Positions 35,245-42,355 of a stretch of 42,355 nucleotides of DNA are shown here, piece by piece; within the stretch, counting starts at the first letter, position 1; each line of letters opens with the position of its first letter. Source of the stretch: Rhodanobacteraceae bacterium (GTDB lineage: Bacteria > Acidobacteriota > Terriglobia > Terriglobales > Acidobacteriaceae). A program made the translations under genes and the position numbers. The DNA lies in the NCBI GenBank assembly GCA_903970285.1, contig CAJCHN010000093.1, forward strand, positions 1 to 42,355, in the 5' to 3' direction. The notes under the pieces were generated by a model. It was given only the letters and a program-made list of their open reading frames with translations, made no database searches and had not been told where the DNA came from.

Positions 35245-35256
35245 GTTACATGTAAC
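35245..35256. promoter_or_regulatory. Candidate operator of the mazEF-like pair
   Basis: GTTACATGTAAC is a perfect 12-bp palindrome, 20 bp upstream of the antitoxin ATG and well placed to overlap the promoter or early transcript. Type II antitoxins normally repress their own promoter by binding such palindromes. Binding is inferred from position and symmetry only. Confidence 0.5.
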
Positions 35257-35452
35257 GCAAGAGCCCGTCTACAGCCATCCGGTCCGCTGTTTTCCAGGCG
35301 CGTCCCTCTGACGCCAGCTCTAAGATCGCGCCTTCCATAAGCTGCCTCGGCCGCTTCCAGGCGCGCAACAGCCGCCTGCTTTCGGGGTCACCATTCGCAC
35401 CTGCTGGTGCTGGGCTCGACCCCAACCTGAGCCGGCGGCGGAATGTGACGAA

Positions 35453-36583
35453 TCAGCTTGCCGGTGAGGCCAGCAGCCGGTCCCGTACCGTGTAAGAGGA
35501 CTTCTCGACCAGGTGATAGGAGAGCTCGGCTGCGGCCAGGATCGCGGCCAGCCTCAGCAGCGGGTGTCCGCGAACCAGGTCCACAGGCCCGTCGAAGAGC
35601 TGCTGCCAGAGGTAGAGCCCGTAGGAGATCACCCCCAGGTGCCGAAGCCCGCGCAGGTTGAGCAGCCGCCCTCCGAGCGTGTTCGCATTCGCGATGGCAG
35701 ACGAGATCAGGTAGGCCAGCAGGATTGCTTCCGCCGTCAGACCGAACGCCTGCTGCGCCAACATGTTGGACCAGTTCAGGTGCAGCGTAGCCAACAACAG
35801 AGCGAGTGCCGCGAGGCTGGTCCAGCGCGCGTTCACCCCACGGACCAGAGCCCGGTAGACGGGTGGCCAGGCGCCCATCAGCGCAAGCACGCAGCCCGCC
35901 ATAATGGTGTCGACGCGGGTGTGAAACATGCGGTCCATCTGCTGCTCGTAGGTGTAGCCCGGCGCGAGATGCAGGGTGAGCAGGCGCATCACCGGCGCGA
36001 GCAGCATCAGCGCGACGCCCAGCAGCAGCGCTCGCTTTCGACCCAGCCAATGCAGGCACGCCGGCCAGAAGAGATAGAACTGCTCTTCGAGGCTCAGGCT
36101 CCAGGTGTGGCCCACCAGCCAACCCGCGCCCGCCGGCTGGGCCAGACGATAGGGGAAGTAGTTCGAGAGGTAGAGGGCCGAGGAGATCATGGCTCCCCGC
36201 AGCATCGGAACCACATGCATGGCCCACAGCACCGAAATGACCAGCAGGTAGGCGTAGTAGGGTGGGAAGATCCGGAAGAAGCGGCGCAGGTAGAAGTTCC
36301 TGAGCGAGATGCGGCCGGCCCGATCCTGGTAGCGAATCAGCAGCGTCGTAATCAGGAAGCCGCTGATGACGAAGAAGGTTGAGACGCCAAGATCGCCGGC
36401 GTCGATCTCGAACAGCGTCGCGGCGGCGTTCAGGTGGTGCTTCAGCAGCATCTCCGCCATGCGCGAAAACCAGCCCAGGTGGGCCGCGACGACCAGCAGA
36501 ACGGCAACGCCGCGCAATCCATCCAGGCTGGGAATGGAACGTGCCTGATACGGTTTGATCGATCCGCTCGCTTCGCTCTTCAC
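35453..36583 (-). CDS. Acyltransferase 3 family membrane protein (OafA-like)
   Basis: 376 residues with about ten transmembrane helices. SIPSLDGLRGVAVLLVVAAH near the N-terminus (His35) and FFVISGFLITTLLIRY, with NFYLRRFFRIFPPYYAYLL, are the AT3 signature. VGHTWSLSLEEQFYLFWPA is also typical. Members O-acetylate surface polysaccharide, peptidoglycan or lipids. There is no fused SGNH domain. It begins with GTG directly after the TGA of the M20 peptidase gene (TGAGTG), so expression is probably coupled. Whether it works with the Dlt-like locus 21 kb away is not known. Confidence 0.9.
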   Translation of the reverse strand: MKSEASGSIKPYQARSIPSLDGLRGVAVLLVVAAHLGWFSRMAEMLLKHHLNAAATLFEIDAGDLGVSTFFVISGFLITTLLIRYQDRAGRISLRNFYLRRFFRIFPPYYAYLLVISVLWAMHVVPMLRGAMISSALYLSNYFPYRLAQPAGAGWLVGHTWSLSLEEQFYLFWPACLHWLGRKRALLLGVALMLLAPVMRLLTLHLAPGYTYEQQMDRMFHTRVDTIMAGCVLALMGAWPPVYRALVRGVNARWTSLAALALLLATLHLNWSNMLAQQAFGLTAEAILLAYLISSAIANANTLGGRLLNLRGLRHLGVISYGLYLWQQLFDGPVDLVRGHPLLRLAAILAAAELSYHLVEKSSYTVRDRLLASPAS

Positions 36584-37675
36584 TCAGGCTTCCGCTGCTT
36601 TCCATGCATCGACCGGCGAAGTCGCGGAGGAGGCCGCCGAACCTTTGATCAATTCGCTCGCCAGTTCTTCATACAGATCGACGCACTCGAGCAGTTCCTG
36701 CTTGGCGATGCGCTCGTTCGGGGTGTGCGCCACATGGATGGAACCGGGGCCCAGCAGAAACGGCTCACCCCAGTTCGTCAAGGAGGGGATATCCGTGGTG
36801 AACTTCGCCACCATGGTCGGAAGCCGGCCCACCTGGCGCATGCGCACGAACGGCAGTTCCAGCGAGAACGCGACCCGCGCACGGCCCGCCACGGCATCTA
36901 CGATCGCCCGCCGGACCTCTTCCGCCGGACCGACCAGGCGGACCAGAAGATGCGCTTCGGCATGGTCCGCGATGACATTTGGCGCGCGGCCGCCGGAGAT
37001 GAGCCCCACATTCACGTCCGAACTGCCCACCCCTTCGAGATAAGGCAGGTTCAGCTTCTGCACTTCGGCGAGCGCGGTCACCAGCTTGTCGATCGCGCTT
37101 TCGCCCAGCTCGGGGTAGGCCGAGTGCGCCATCTTCCCTTCGGCGTACATCTCGACGCGCAGGGCGCCTTTCGAGGCCAGGGCAAGCCGATTATCGGTCG
37201 GCTCGCCGGTGATGAGAAAGCGCGATCCTCGGGCATGCTGGTTGGCGACCTTCGCTCCGGCGGAATCCCGCTCCTCGCCCACCACAAACAGCAGGCCCAC
37301 CTTGCTTCCGGCATCGCGAAGTCGCTCCGCCGCGGCCACCTGCGCGGCGATAATGCCCTTGGCGTCGCAGGTTCCGCGGCCATACAAAAACTCATCGTCT
37401 TCGGCCAGCGGAACGTAGGGGGGCACCGTATCCATGTGGGTGGAGAAGACGACGTCCGGCGTCACGCCCGACCCCCGCGCGAAGAGATTGAAGCGTTCGC
37501 CGCCACCTTCGGCTCCCGGCGTACCCGCGCCCGGCTTCTCTACCGGCATGCGCTCCACCAGCCAGCCTTCCGCCTTCAGGAACTGATCCAGGAACACCCC
37601 CGCATCGTGTTCGTGGTACGTCGTCGATGGGATCTTCACCAGCTGTCGCGTCAACTCCAAAGCATCGATCGGCAT
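36584..37675 (-). CDS. M20 family metallopeptidase (ArgE/DapE-like deacylase)
   Basis: 363 residues, co-catalytic di-metal fold. FSTHMDTVPP (His80, Asp82), YGRGTCDAKG (Asp104), VGEERDSAG (catalytic Glu134, metal Glu135) and the later SGGRAPNVIADHAEAHL dimerisation region are seen. Family members hydrolyse N-acyl amino acids such as N-acetylornithine or N-succinyl-diaminopimelate, or dipeptides. The exact substrate is not clear, and arg or dap genes are absent nearby. It is divergent from the hydrolase gene at 37718 with 42 bp between them, and directly abuts the AT3 gene. Confidence 0.9.
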   Translation of the reverse strand: MPIDALELTRQLVKIPSTTYHEHDAGVFLDQFLKAEGWLVERMPVEKPGAGTPGAEGGGERFNLFARGSGVTPDVVFSTHMDTVPPYVPLAEDDEFLYGRGTCDAKGIIAAQVAAAERLRDAGSKVGLLFVVGEERDSAGAKVANQHARGSRFLITGEPTDNRLALASKGALRVEMYAEGKMAHSAYPELGESAIDKLVTALAEVQKLNLPYLEGVGSSDVNVGLISGGRAPNVIADHAEAHLLVRLVGPAEEVRRAIVDAVAGRARVAFSLELPFVRMRQVGRLPTMVAKFTTDIPSLTNWGEPFLLGPGSIHVAHTPNERIAKQELLECVDLYEELASELIKGSAASSATSPVDAWKAAEA

Positions 37676-37717
37676 AGCTGCAAGGATAACCGCTCCGCAG
37701 CACGATACCCTTGAGGG

Positions 37718-38386
37718 ATGGTTCGTTCGATCGATACGCTGCGCGGGCCTACCGGCCGCCTAGAAGCGCTGCTCAACAGCGGCGGCCTCGATGCTCCATT
37801 CGCGGCGCTCGTCGCCCATCCGCATCCGCTCTTCGGCGGCACGATGCACAACAAGGTCGTCTATCACGCGATGAAGGCATTCACCGCCTTCGATCTGCCG
37901 GTGCTGCGCTTCAACTTTCGCGGCGCCGGTCTTTCAGAAGGCACCCACGATCACGGCCGCGGCGAGGTGGACGATGCCCGCGCCGCAATCGACTGGCTGG
38001 CGCATGAGTTTGGCCGGCCGATCCTCTTTGCAGGGTTTTCTTTCGGTTCGTATACCGGCCTGAGGGCTGCGTGCGGTGACAATCGGGTTCCGGGCCTGAT
38101 TGCCCTCGGGCTTCCGGTCAGCGCCGCGGGTCGCAGCTACACCTACGAGTTCCTCTCCACCTGCACCCAGCCCAAGCTTTTCATCTCTGGCGACCACGAC
38201 GAATTCTGCTCGGCCGAAGCGCTGGATCGCACGCTCGCGTCCGTCCCCCAGCCGTGGGAACGCGAGATCGTTGCGGGCGCAGACCACTTCTTCCAGGGCG
38301 TCGCGGCCAGCCCGCACGCCAAGCTTGAAAGCATGCAGAGCCTGATGCGCGACTGGCTGATCCGGAAGTTTGCGCTGAAGCACTGA
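37718..38386 (+). CDS. Alpha/beta hydrolase (dienelactone hydrolase-like)
   Basis: 222 residues. LVAHPHPLFGGTMHNKVVYH and LRFNFRGAGLSEGTHDHG are typical of a conserved bacterial alpha/beta hydrolase group. FAGFSFGSYTG holds the nucleophile elbow (Ser108), LFISGDHDEFC supplies the acid and GADHFFQG the His. A complete triad is therefore present. The substrate is unknown. The start ATG immediately follows GAGGG, with almost no spacing, which is unusual but leaves the family-like N-terminus intact. Confidence 0.88.
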   Translation: MVRSIDTLRGPTGRLEALLNSGGLDAPFAALVAHPHPLFGGTMHNKVVYHAMKAFTAFDLPVLRFNFRGAGLSEGTHDHGRGEVDDARAAIDWLAHEFGRPILFAGFSFGSYTGLRAACGDNRVPGLIALGLPVSAAGRSYTYEFLSTCTQPKLFISGDHDEFCSAEALDRTLASVPQPWEREIVAGADHFFQGVAASPHAKLESMQSLMRDWLIRKFALKH

Positions 38387-38418
38387 GCGGGTGCTTGCAG
38401 ATCATCGCTTCGAGACTC

Positions 38419-39948
38419 TCAGTCATCCTCGTGAGTCATCCCCGCGCGCTGCTGCGCCTGGCTGAGGGCGTTCTGAAAAGCCTGGCGAAAGTGATCGGGA
38501 TCGTTGACCAGCGTGACCACCGGATCCTCTTGATCCAAAGCGTCTCCGATGGGGTCGAAGCGTTCCTTCGACGGCGCCACGCTGTCGGAGATCACCACCG
38601 TCTTGGCGTTCAGAAACTCCCGCATCCCGGCGATCGACAACTCGCGTCCATAGCCCGAGCGCTTCACGCCGCCGAACGGGAGCCGGGGGTCGCTGGCGAC
38701 GATGGTATTGACGAACACCTGGCCGCAGACAAGCTCGGCGATCAGTCGCCGCTGCTCCTCGGCGTCGAAGGTCCAGATGGAGGCACCGAGTCCGAAGGGG
38801 GTGTCGTTGGCGATCTCGATCGCCTCTTCGAGCGAAGACGCGCGGAAGAGCAGGGCCACAGGCCCGAAGATCTCCTCCCGGTAGACGTCTGCGGATCGTT
38901 GCAGGTTCGCGAGCACGGTCGGTTCGAAGAAGTTGCCCGCGCCCAGCATGCGCTCGCCGCCGGTCAGAACCACGGCTCCGGCAAGCTTCGCCGCCTCCAC
39001 CTGCCGCTCCAGTTGTTCGAGCAGCGGGACCGTGGCCAGCGGACCGACCGCCGTCGTCTCTCGGGTGGGATCGCCCACCCTGAGCGCCTCCATTCCGGCG
39101 ACGAAGCCGGCCTCGAACTCTTCGTAGATCTCTTCGTGCACGATCATGCGCTTGGCCGCGATGCAGGATTGTCCGTTATTGATCGTGCGGGAGCGGACGG
39201 CCTGCTGCACCGCGACTTCAAGGTCGGCTGAGGGCATGACGATGAAGGGATCGGATCCGCCCAGCTCGAGCACCGACTTCTTGACCAGCCTGCCGGCCTG
39301 CGCCGCGACCGCGCTGCCGGCAGCCTCGGAGCCGGTTACCGTGACCGCAGCCACCCGCTCGTCGGCCAGCACCGCTTCCACCTGTGAGGATTCGATCAGC
39401 AGCGTCTGGAAGGTGCCGCGGGGAAAGCCGGCGCGGCGTACCAGCGCCTCGATCAGAAGCGCGCACTGCGGCACATTGGGCGCATGCTTCAGCAGGCAGA
39501 CGTTCCCTGCCATCAGAGCCGGGGTCAGAAAACGGAAGACCTGCCAGAAAGGGAAGTTCCACGGCATCACGGCGAGCACGACTCCAAGTGGCTCCCAGCG
39601 CACATAACTGTTCTGGTTTTCGGTCGGAATGACTGTTTCGCCCAGGATGTGGACTGCGTTTTCGGCGTAGTAGCGGCACGCAGCCGCGCACTTCTCGATC
39701 TCTGCCCGGGATGCAGCGATCGTCTTGCCGACTTCGCGCGTCACCAGTTGGGCTAATTCCTCGCGCTCGTCCTCCAGCACGCCGGCAAGTTTGCGCATGC
39801 ACAGCGAGCGATGTTCGGGGGGGACGGAGAAGAAGTCGCGAAATGCCTGCTGAGCGATGGCAAGCCTGGCCTGCAGCGCCGGTTCGTCGAGCGGCTCGAA
39901 CGTGCGCAGCAGGGCTCCGGTCGCAGGATTGATCGATTGAATCGGCAT
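38419..39948 (-). CDS. Aldehyde dehydrogenase, succinate-semialdehyde type, with extended C-terminus
   Basis: About 509 residues from the ATG at 39948, where the product starts MPIQSINPATG as the family does. PWNFPFWQVFRFLTPALMAGN, LELGGSDPFIV and INNGQSCIAAKR (catalytic Cys262) are seen, giving an active ALDH of the GabD/YneI type, which oxidises succinate semialdehyde or similar aldehydes. After the usual end (EFLNAKTVVI) about 55 extra residues follow (SDSVAPSKERFDP to GMTHEDD), so the protein exceeds the normal 455-460. The stop lies just 33 bp from the convergent hydrolase gene end. The ribosome site is weak. Confidence 0.9.
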   Translation of the reverse strand: MPIQSINPATGALLRTFEPLDEPALQARLAIAQQAFRDFFSVPPEHRSLCMRKLAGVLEDEREELAQLVTREVGKTIAASRAEIEKCAAACRYYAENAVHILGETVIPTENQNSYVRWEPLGVVLAVMPWNFPFWQVFRFLTPALMAGNVCLLKHAPNVPQCALLIEALVRRAGFPRGTFQTLLIESSQVEAVLADERVAAVTVTGSEAAGSAVAAQAGRLVKKSVLELGGSDPFIVMPSADLEVAVQQAVRSRTINNGQSCIAAKRMIVHEEIYEEFEAGFVAGMEALRVGDPTRETTAVGPLATVPLLEQLERQVEAAKLAGAVVLTGGERMLGAGNFFEPTVLANLQRSADVYREEIFGPVALLFRASSLEEAIEIANDTPFGLGASIWTFDAEEQRRLIAELVCGQVFVNTIVASDPRLPFGGVKRSGYGRELSIAGMREFLNAKTVVISDSVAPSKERFDPIGDALDQEDPVVTLVNDPDHFRQAFQNALSQAQQRAGMTHEDD

Positions 39949-40137
39949 GGCTTGTGACTCGTCTGATGCCAGTCTAAACGTCCGTGTCCCGCTATGCCCG
40001 TGACCACTCCTGCTGAAGCCGCAGGCCAAAGCGGCTGTGCCATAATCGAGCTTGTCCCTGCGAAGCTGACCGTCAACCCCGCCTGCGGCGAAGCTCTGAT
40101 CGGGAGGGAAGGAAGCTCCGGGCGGAGGAAGCGAACG

Positions 40138-40623
40138 ATGCACGCAAACCTGGGCGGCGAGCCGAAGTTCATGCGTATGGCGATCGAGCTGGCCACCAGC
40201 AACGTGGTCTCCGGCGTAGGCGGACCGTTTGGCGCGGTGATTGTCAAGAATGGCGACGTGGTGGCTACCGGCGTAAACCTGGTGACCGGGACCAACGATC
40301 CGACCGCGCATGCGGAGGTGACTGCGATCCGGAGGGCGTGCACGGCGCTTGAGACCTACGAACTCACAGGCTGCTCGATCTACTCGAGCTGCGAGCCATG
40401 CCCGATGTGTTTGACGGCCATCTTATGGGCTCGTCTGGATACGCTGTATTTTGCCAGCACGGCCGAGGATGCGGCCGAGGCCGGTTTCGACGACTCGCAC
40501 TTCTACGAGCAGGTTGCGCTTCCTTTCAGTGAGCGGGAGCTGCCGACGGTCAACTTCATGCGCGCGGACGGGCTCGCAAGCTTCAACGCGTGGCGCACGT
40601 TTGCTGGAAGGGTCGAGTATTGA
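40138..40623 (+). CDS. Nucleoside/guanine deaminase-like zinc enzyme
   Basis: 161 residues from the ATG at 40138 with GGAGGAA seven bases upstream. The cytidine/deoxycytidylate deaminase fold is clear: TAHAEVTAI (His58 zinc ligand, Glu60 proton shuttle) and SSCEPCPMC (Cys88, Cys91 zinc ligands). The C-terminal FDDSHFYEQV and LPFSERELPTVNFM parts are closer to guanine deaminase GuaD than to the tRNA deaminase TadA, so purine base deamination is likely. A frame open further upstream lacks this signature. Its TGA overlaps the ATG of the next gene (TGATG). Confidence 0.88.
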   Translation: MHANLGGEPKFMRMAIELATSNVVSGVGGPFGAVIVKNGDVVATGVNLVTGTNDPTAHAEVTAIRRACTALETYELTGCSIYSSCEPCPMCLTAILWARLDTLYFASTAEDAAEAGFDDSHFYEQVALPFSERELPTVNFMRADGLASFNAWRTFAGRVEY

Positions 40624-41918
40624 TGACGGCGTTGAAACCAGGCGTGACGAAGGTCGCCATTCTCGGATTCGGGACAGTGGGATCGGCGGTGGCGAAGCTG
40701 CTCTCGGCAGGATATCTTCCAGGACTGCAGCTTGCGCTGGTGTACAACCGCGACGTGGCGCGCAAGCGGGCGTCTGCAGAAGCACGGTTCGCCGGCCCAG
40801 ATGTGCTTTGGACCGATCACTTCGAGGATGTGCTGCGCTCCGATGCGGATGTGATCGTGGAGCTGGTGGGCGGCGGGGAGCCGGCGGGAACGTGGATCGA
40901 GCAGGCGCTGGTGGCCGGCAAGTCAGTGGTCACGGCCAACAAGCAGCTGATTGCCTATCGCGGTCCCGAGCTGGCGCGGCTGGCGCAAGCGAATGGCGTG
41001 CAACTGCTGCATGGGGCGGCGGTGGCGGGCGGTGTTCCGGTGATCCCGGGGATGCTGCAGGGGCTCAGTGGAGAGGCGGTGACGCGGGTGAGCGGGATTC
41101 TGAACGGAACCTGCAACTACATCCTGAGCCGGATGGAGCGCGGCGACTCCTACGCCGAGGTGCTGAAGGACGCGCAGCGGCTGGGATACGCGGAGAGCGA
41201 TCCGACGGCGGATGTGGGCGGGTTCGACGCGCGGGCGAAGCTCTGCATCCTGGCGCGGGTGGCGATGCACGCGGAACTCGATCCGGAACAGGTGCCGACG
41301 CAGTCCATTGCCGCGATCGATGCGATCGACTTCGCGTATGCCCGGGAGCTGGGATGCACGATTCGCCAGGTTTCGAAGGCGCAGCAGCTTTCCGGCGACT
41401 GCATGTACGCCCGGGTGGCACCGATGCTGGTGCCGCTCGACTCGCCGATGGCCTGGTCGCAGGGCACGCAGAATATGGTCGTCTCCACCGGCCGCTTTGG
41501 CGGCGATGTGGTCTTCTCCGGGCACGGCGCGGGAGGCAATGCGACCGCGGTCGCAGTGGTTTCGGACCTGCTTGCGGTGGCGCAGGGCGCCCGCGCGGTC
41601 ACGCTGCCGGTGCAGCCAAAGGGTGTGACCGGCGATTCGGTCGCTCCGCACTATCTTCGCTTCATCGTGGACGACAAGCCGGGTATCGTTTCGGCGATCT
41701 CGGGCGCGCTTTCGAAAGTGGGCGCGAACATCGATTCGCTGCTGCAGCGGCGCGGCTATCCCAAGCACCGGCTGCCGTTTGTGGTCACCACAGAGCCGAC
41801 CCTGAACTCGATCATCGCCGCCGCGGTCGACTCGATTGCCGCTATGGACTGCATGCTCGAGCCGCCGCTGGCGCTGGAGATGCTGGTGGTGGATGACAAG
41901 GATGAAGAGACGGCGTAG
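40623..41918 (+). CDS. hom: Homoserine dehydrogenase
   Basis: 431 residues from the ATG at 40623, which overlaps the deaminase stop. The Rossmann motif AILGFGTVGSAVAKLL, VIVELVGGGEPAG, SVVTANKQLIA, GILNGTCNYIL and GYAESDPTADVGGFDARAKL are diagnostic. The C-terminal ACT domain (FIVDDKPGIVSAISGALSKV) binds amino acids and implies feedback control, commonly by threonine. The enzyme reduces aspartate semialdehyde to homoserine in threonine and methionine synthesis. thrB and thrC are not next to it in this window. Confidence 0.96.
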   Translation: MTALKPGVTKVAILGFGTVGSAVAKLLSAGYLPGLQLALVYNRDVARKRASAEARFAGPDVLWTDHFEDVLRSDADVIVELVGGGEPAGTWIEQALVAGKSVVTANKQLIAYRGPELARLAQANGVQLLHGAAVAGGVPVIPGMLQGLSGEAVTRVSGILNGTCNYILSRMERGDSYAEVLKDAQRLGYAESDPTADVGGFDARAKLCILARVAMHAELDPEQVPTQSIAAIDAIDFAYARELGCTIRQVSKAQQLSGDCMYARVAPMLVPLDSPMAWSQGTQNMVVSTGRFGGDVVFSGHGAGGNATAVAVVSDLLAVAQGARAVTLPVQPKGVTGDSVAPHYLRFIVDDKPGIVSAISGALSKVGANIDSLLQRRGYPKHRLPFVVTTEPTLNSIIAAAVDSIAAMDCMLEPPLALEMLVVDDKDEETA

Positions 41919-41939
41919 CGCTCGGTCAGGTCAAGCCGG

Positions 41940-42355
41940 TCACGGTTGCAGGTAGAAAAGCTGGAGTGTTCTTGGGGTGAGTTCCGGTTCTTTCGGCATG
42001 CTGACTTGAACAGTATGCAGTTCGTTGAATTGCGTGGCGGCGGGCGCGGTGTATGTGAGCTCGTAGTAAAACGCTGAATCTGCCACGCAGCGGGCAATCT
42101 GGGCGGGGATGTCGCCATCGCGCAGGAGGACCTGGCCGCCGGTCTGGTGGGCGAGAACCTGCAGCCCGAGGTTGGGAGCGTCGGCATCCTTCGGCTGCGC
42201 GACCGGGGTAAGGAAATTCTGGTAAAGAAATGCGAACGCATTGGAACCCTGCGCGAGATTGAGGGTTCCGATGCTGGAGAGCGTCATGTGGGCGTCGCGC
42301 AGCTTGGTGTTGACCTCGACGATGGAATTGAACAGGCGGGTTCGCTGCAGAAGGC
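41940..42355 (-). CDS. VWA-domain protein of acidobacterial type, C-terminal part only
   Basis: About 138 residues visible; the frame runs off the right edge. Translating past the in-frame Met at 42287 gives LLQRTRLFNSIVEVNTKL, which continues the same protein, so that Met is not the start. LNLAQGSNAFAFLYQNF, LGLQVLAHQTGGQVLL and AFYYELTYTAP are typical of the VWFA-related proteins expanded in Acidobacteria. They are thought to be exported; their function is unknown. It is convergent with hom. Confidence 0.75.
   Translation of the reverse strand, partial: LLQRTRLFNSIVEVNTKLRDAHMTLSSIGTLNLAQGSNAFAFLYQNFLTPVAQPKDADAPNLGLQVLAHQTGGQVLLRDGDIPAQIARCVADSAFYYELTYTAPAATQFNELHTVQVSMPKEPELTPRTLQLFYLQP

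Overview
The window looks like a chromosomal segment of an acidobacterium (class Terriglobia, Granulicella/Edaphobacter/Terriglobus-like). I infer this from the high G+C content, a VWA-domain protein of acidobacterial type at the right edge, an Ig/IPT-repeat surface protein at the left edge, and the general gene style. No database search was possible, so the placement is provisional. Both ends cut through genes. I found no rRNA, tRNA, CRISPR array or insertion sequence.

Layout. 1-4985: 3' part of a giant repetitive secreted protein. 5066-9087 (minus): Tat-exported TIM-barrel protein, ArnT-like membrane glycosyltransferase and an SGNH-type membrane-anchored protein. 9348-14217 (plus): FkbH-like glyceryl-loading enzyme, acyl carrier protein, MBOAT acyltransferase and a second SGNH protein, closed by a clear terminator at 14281-14317. 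14463-16536 (plus): aldehyde dehydrogenase plus DUF779 partner. 16862-18326 (minus): thiD, a small unknown gene, thiS. 18568-20866 (plus): RlpA-like protein, pyrF and a secreted HAD acid phosphatase. 20914-34483 (minus): amidinohydrolase-like protein with Ser in place of the expected catalytic Cys, zinc-ribbon protein, exported hypothetical, CPBP protease, accA, FliB-like methylase, diguanylate cyclase, CsgG/FlgT-like exported protein and dnaE. 34657-35225 (minus): mazEF-like toxin-antitoxin pair with a palindrome at its promoter. 35453-37675 (minus): M20 peptidase and acyltransferase 3. 37718-38386 (plus): alpha/beta hydrolase. 38419-39948 (minus): second aldehyde dehydrogenase. 40138-41918 (plus): nucleoside deaminase and homoserine dehydrogenase. 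41940-42355 (minus): VWA protein C-terminus.

The most notable system is 8023-14217. A carrier protein, an MBOAT and SGNH-type proteins are the parts of the Dlt (D-alanylation) export-acylation logic. Here an FkbH-like enzyme takes the place of the adenylating enzyme DltA. FkbH enzymes load a glyceryl unit from 1,3-bisphosphoglycerate onto a carrier protein, so the cassette may decorate a cell-surface or lipid-linked glycan with a glycerate-derived acyl group. The divergent paralogous SGNH protein and membrane glycosyltransferase probably belong to the same pathway. This is inference from gene content; each family call is well supported by visible motifs.

Most other genes are ordinary housekeeping or accessory genes. 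Further points of interest are the catalytic Cys-to-Ser change at 20971-20973, a FliB homologue without flagellar genes nearby, a 19-bp three-copy repeat at 23725-23781, and short perfect tandem duplications at or near gene ends.
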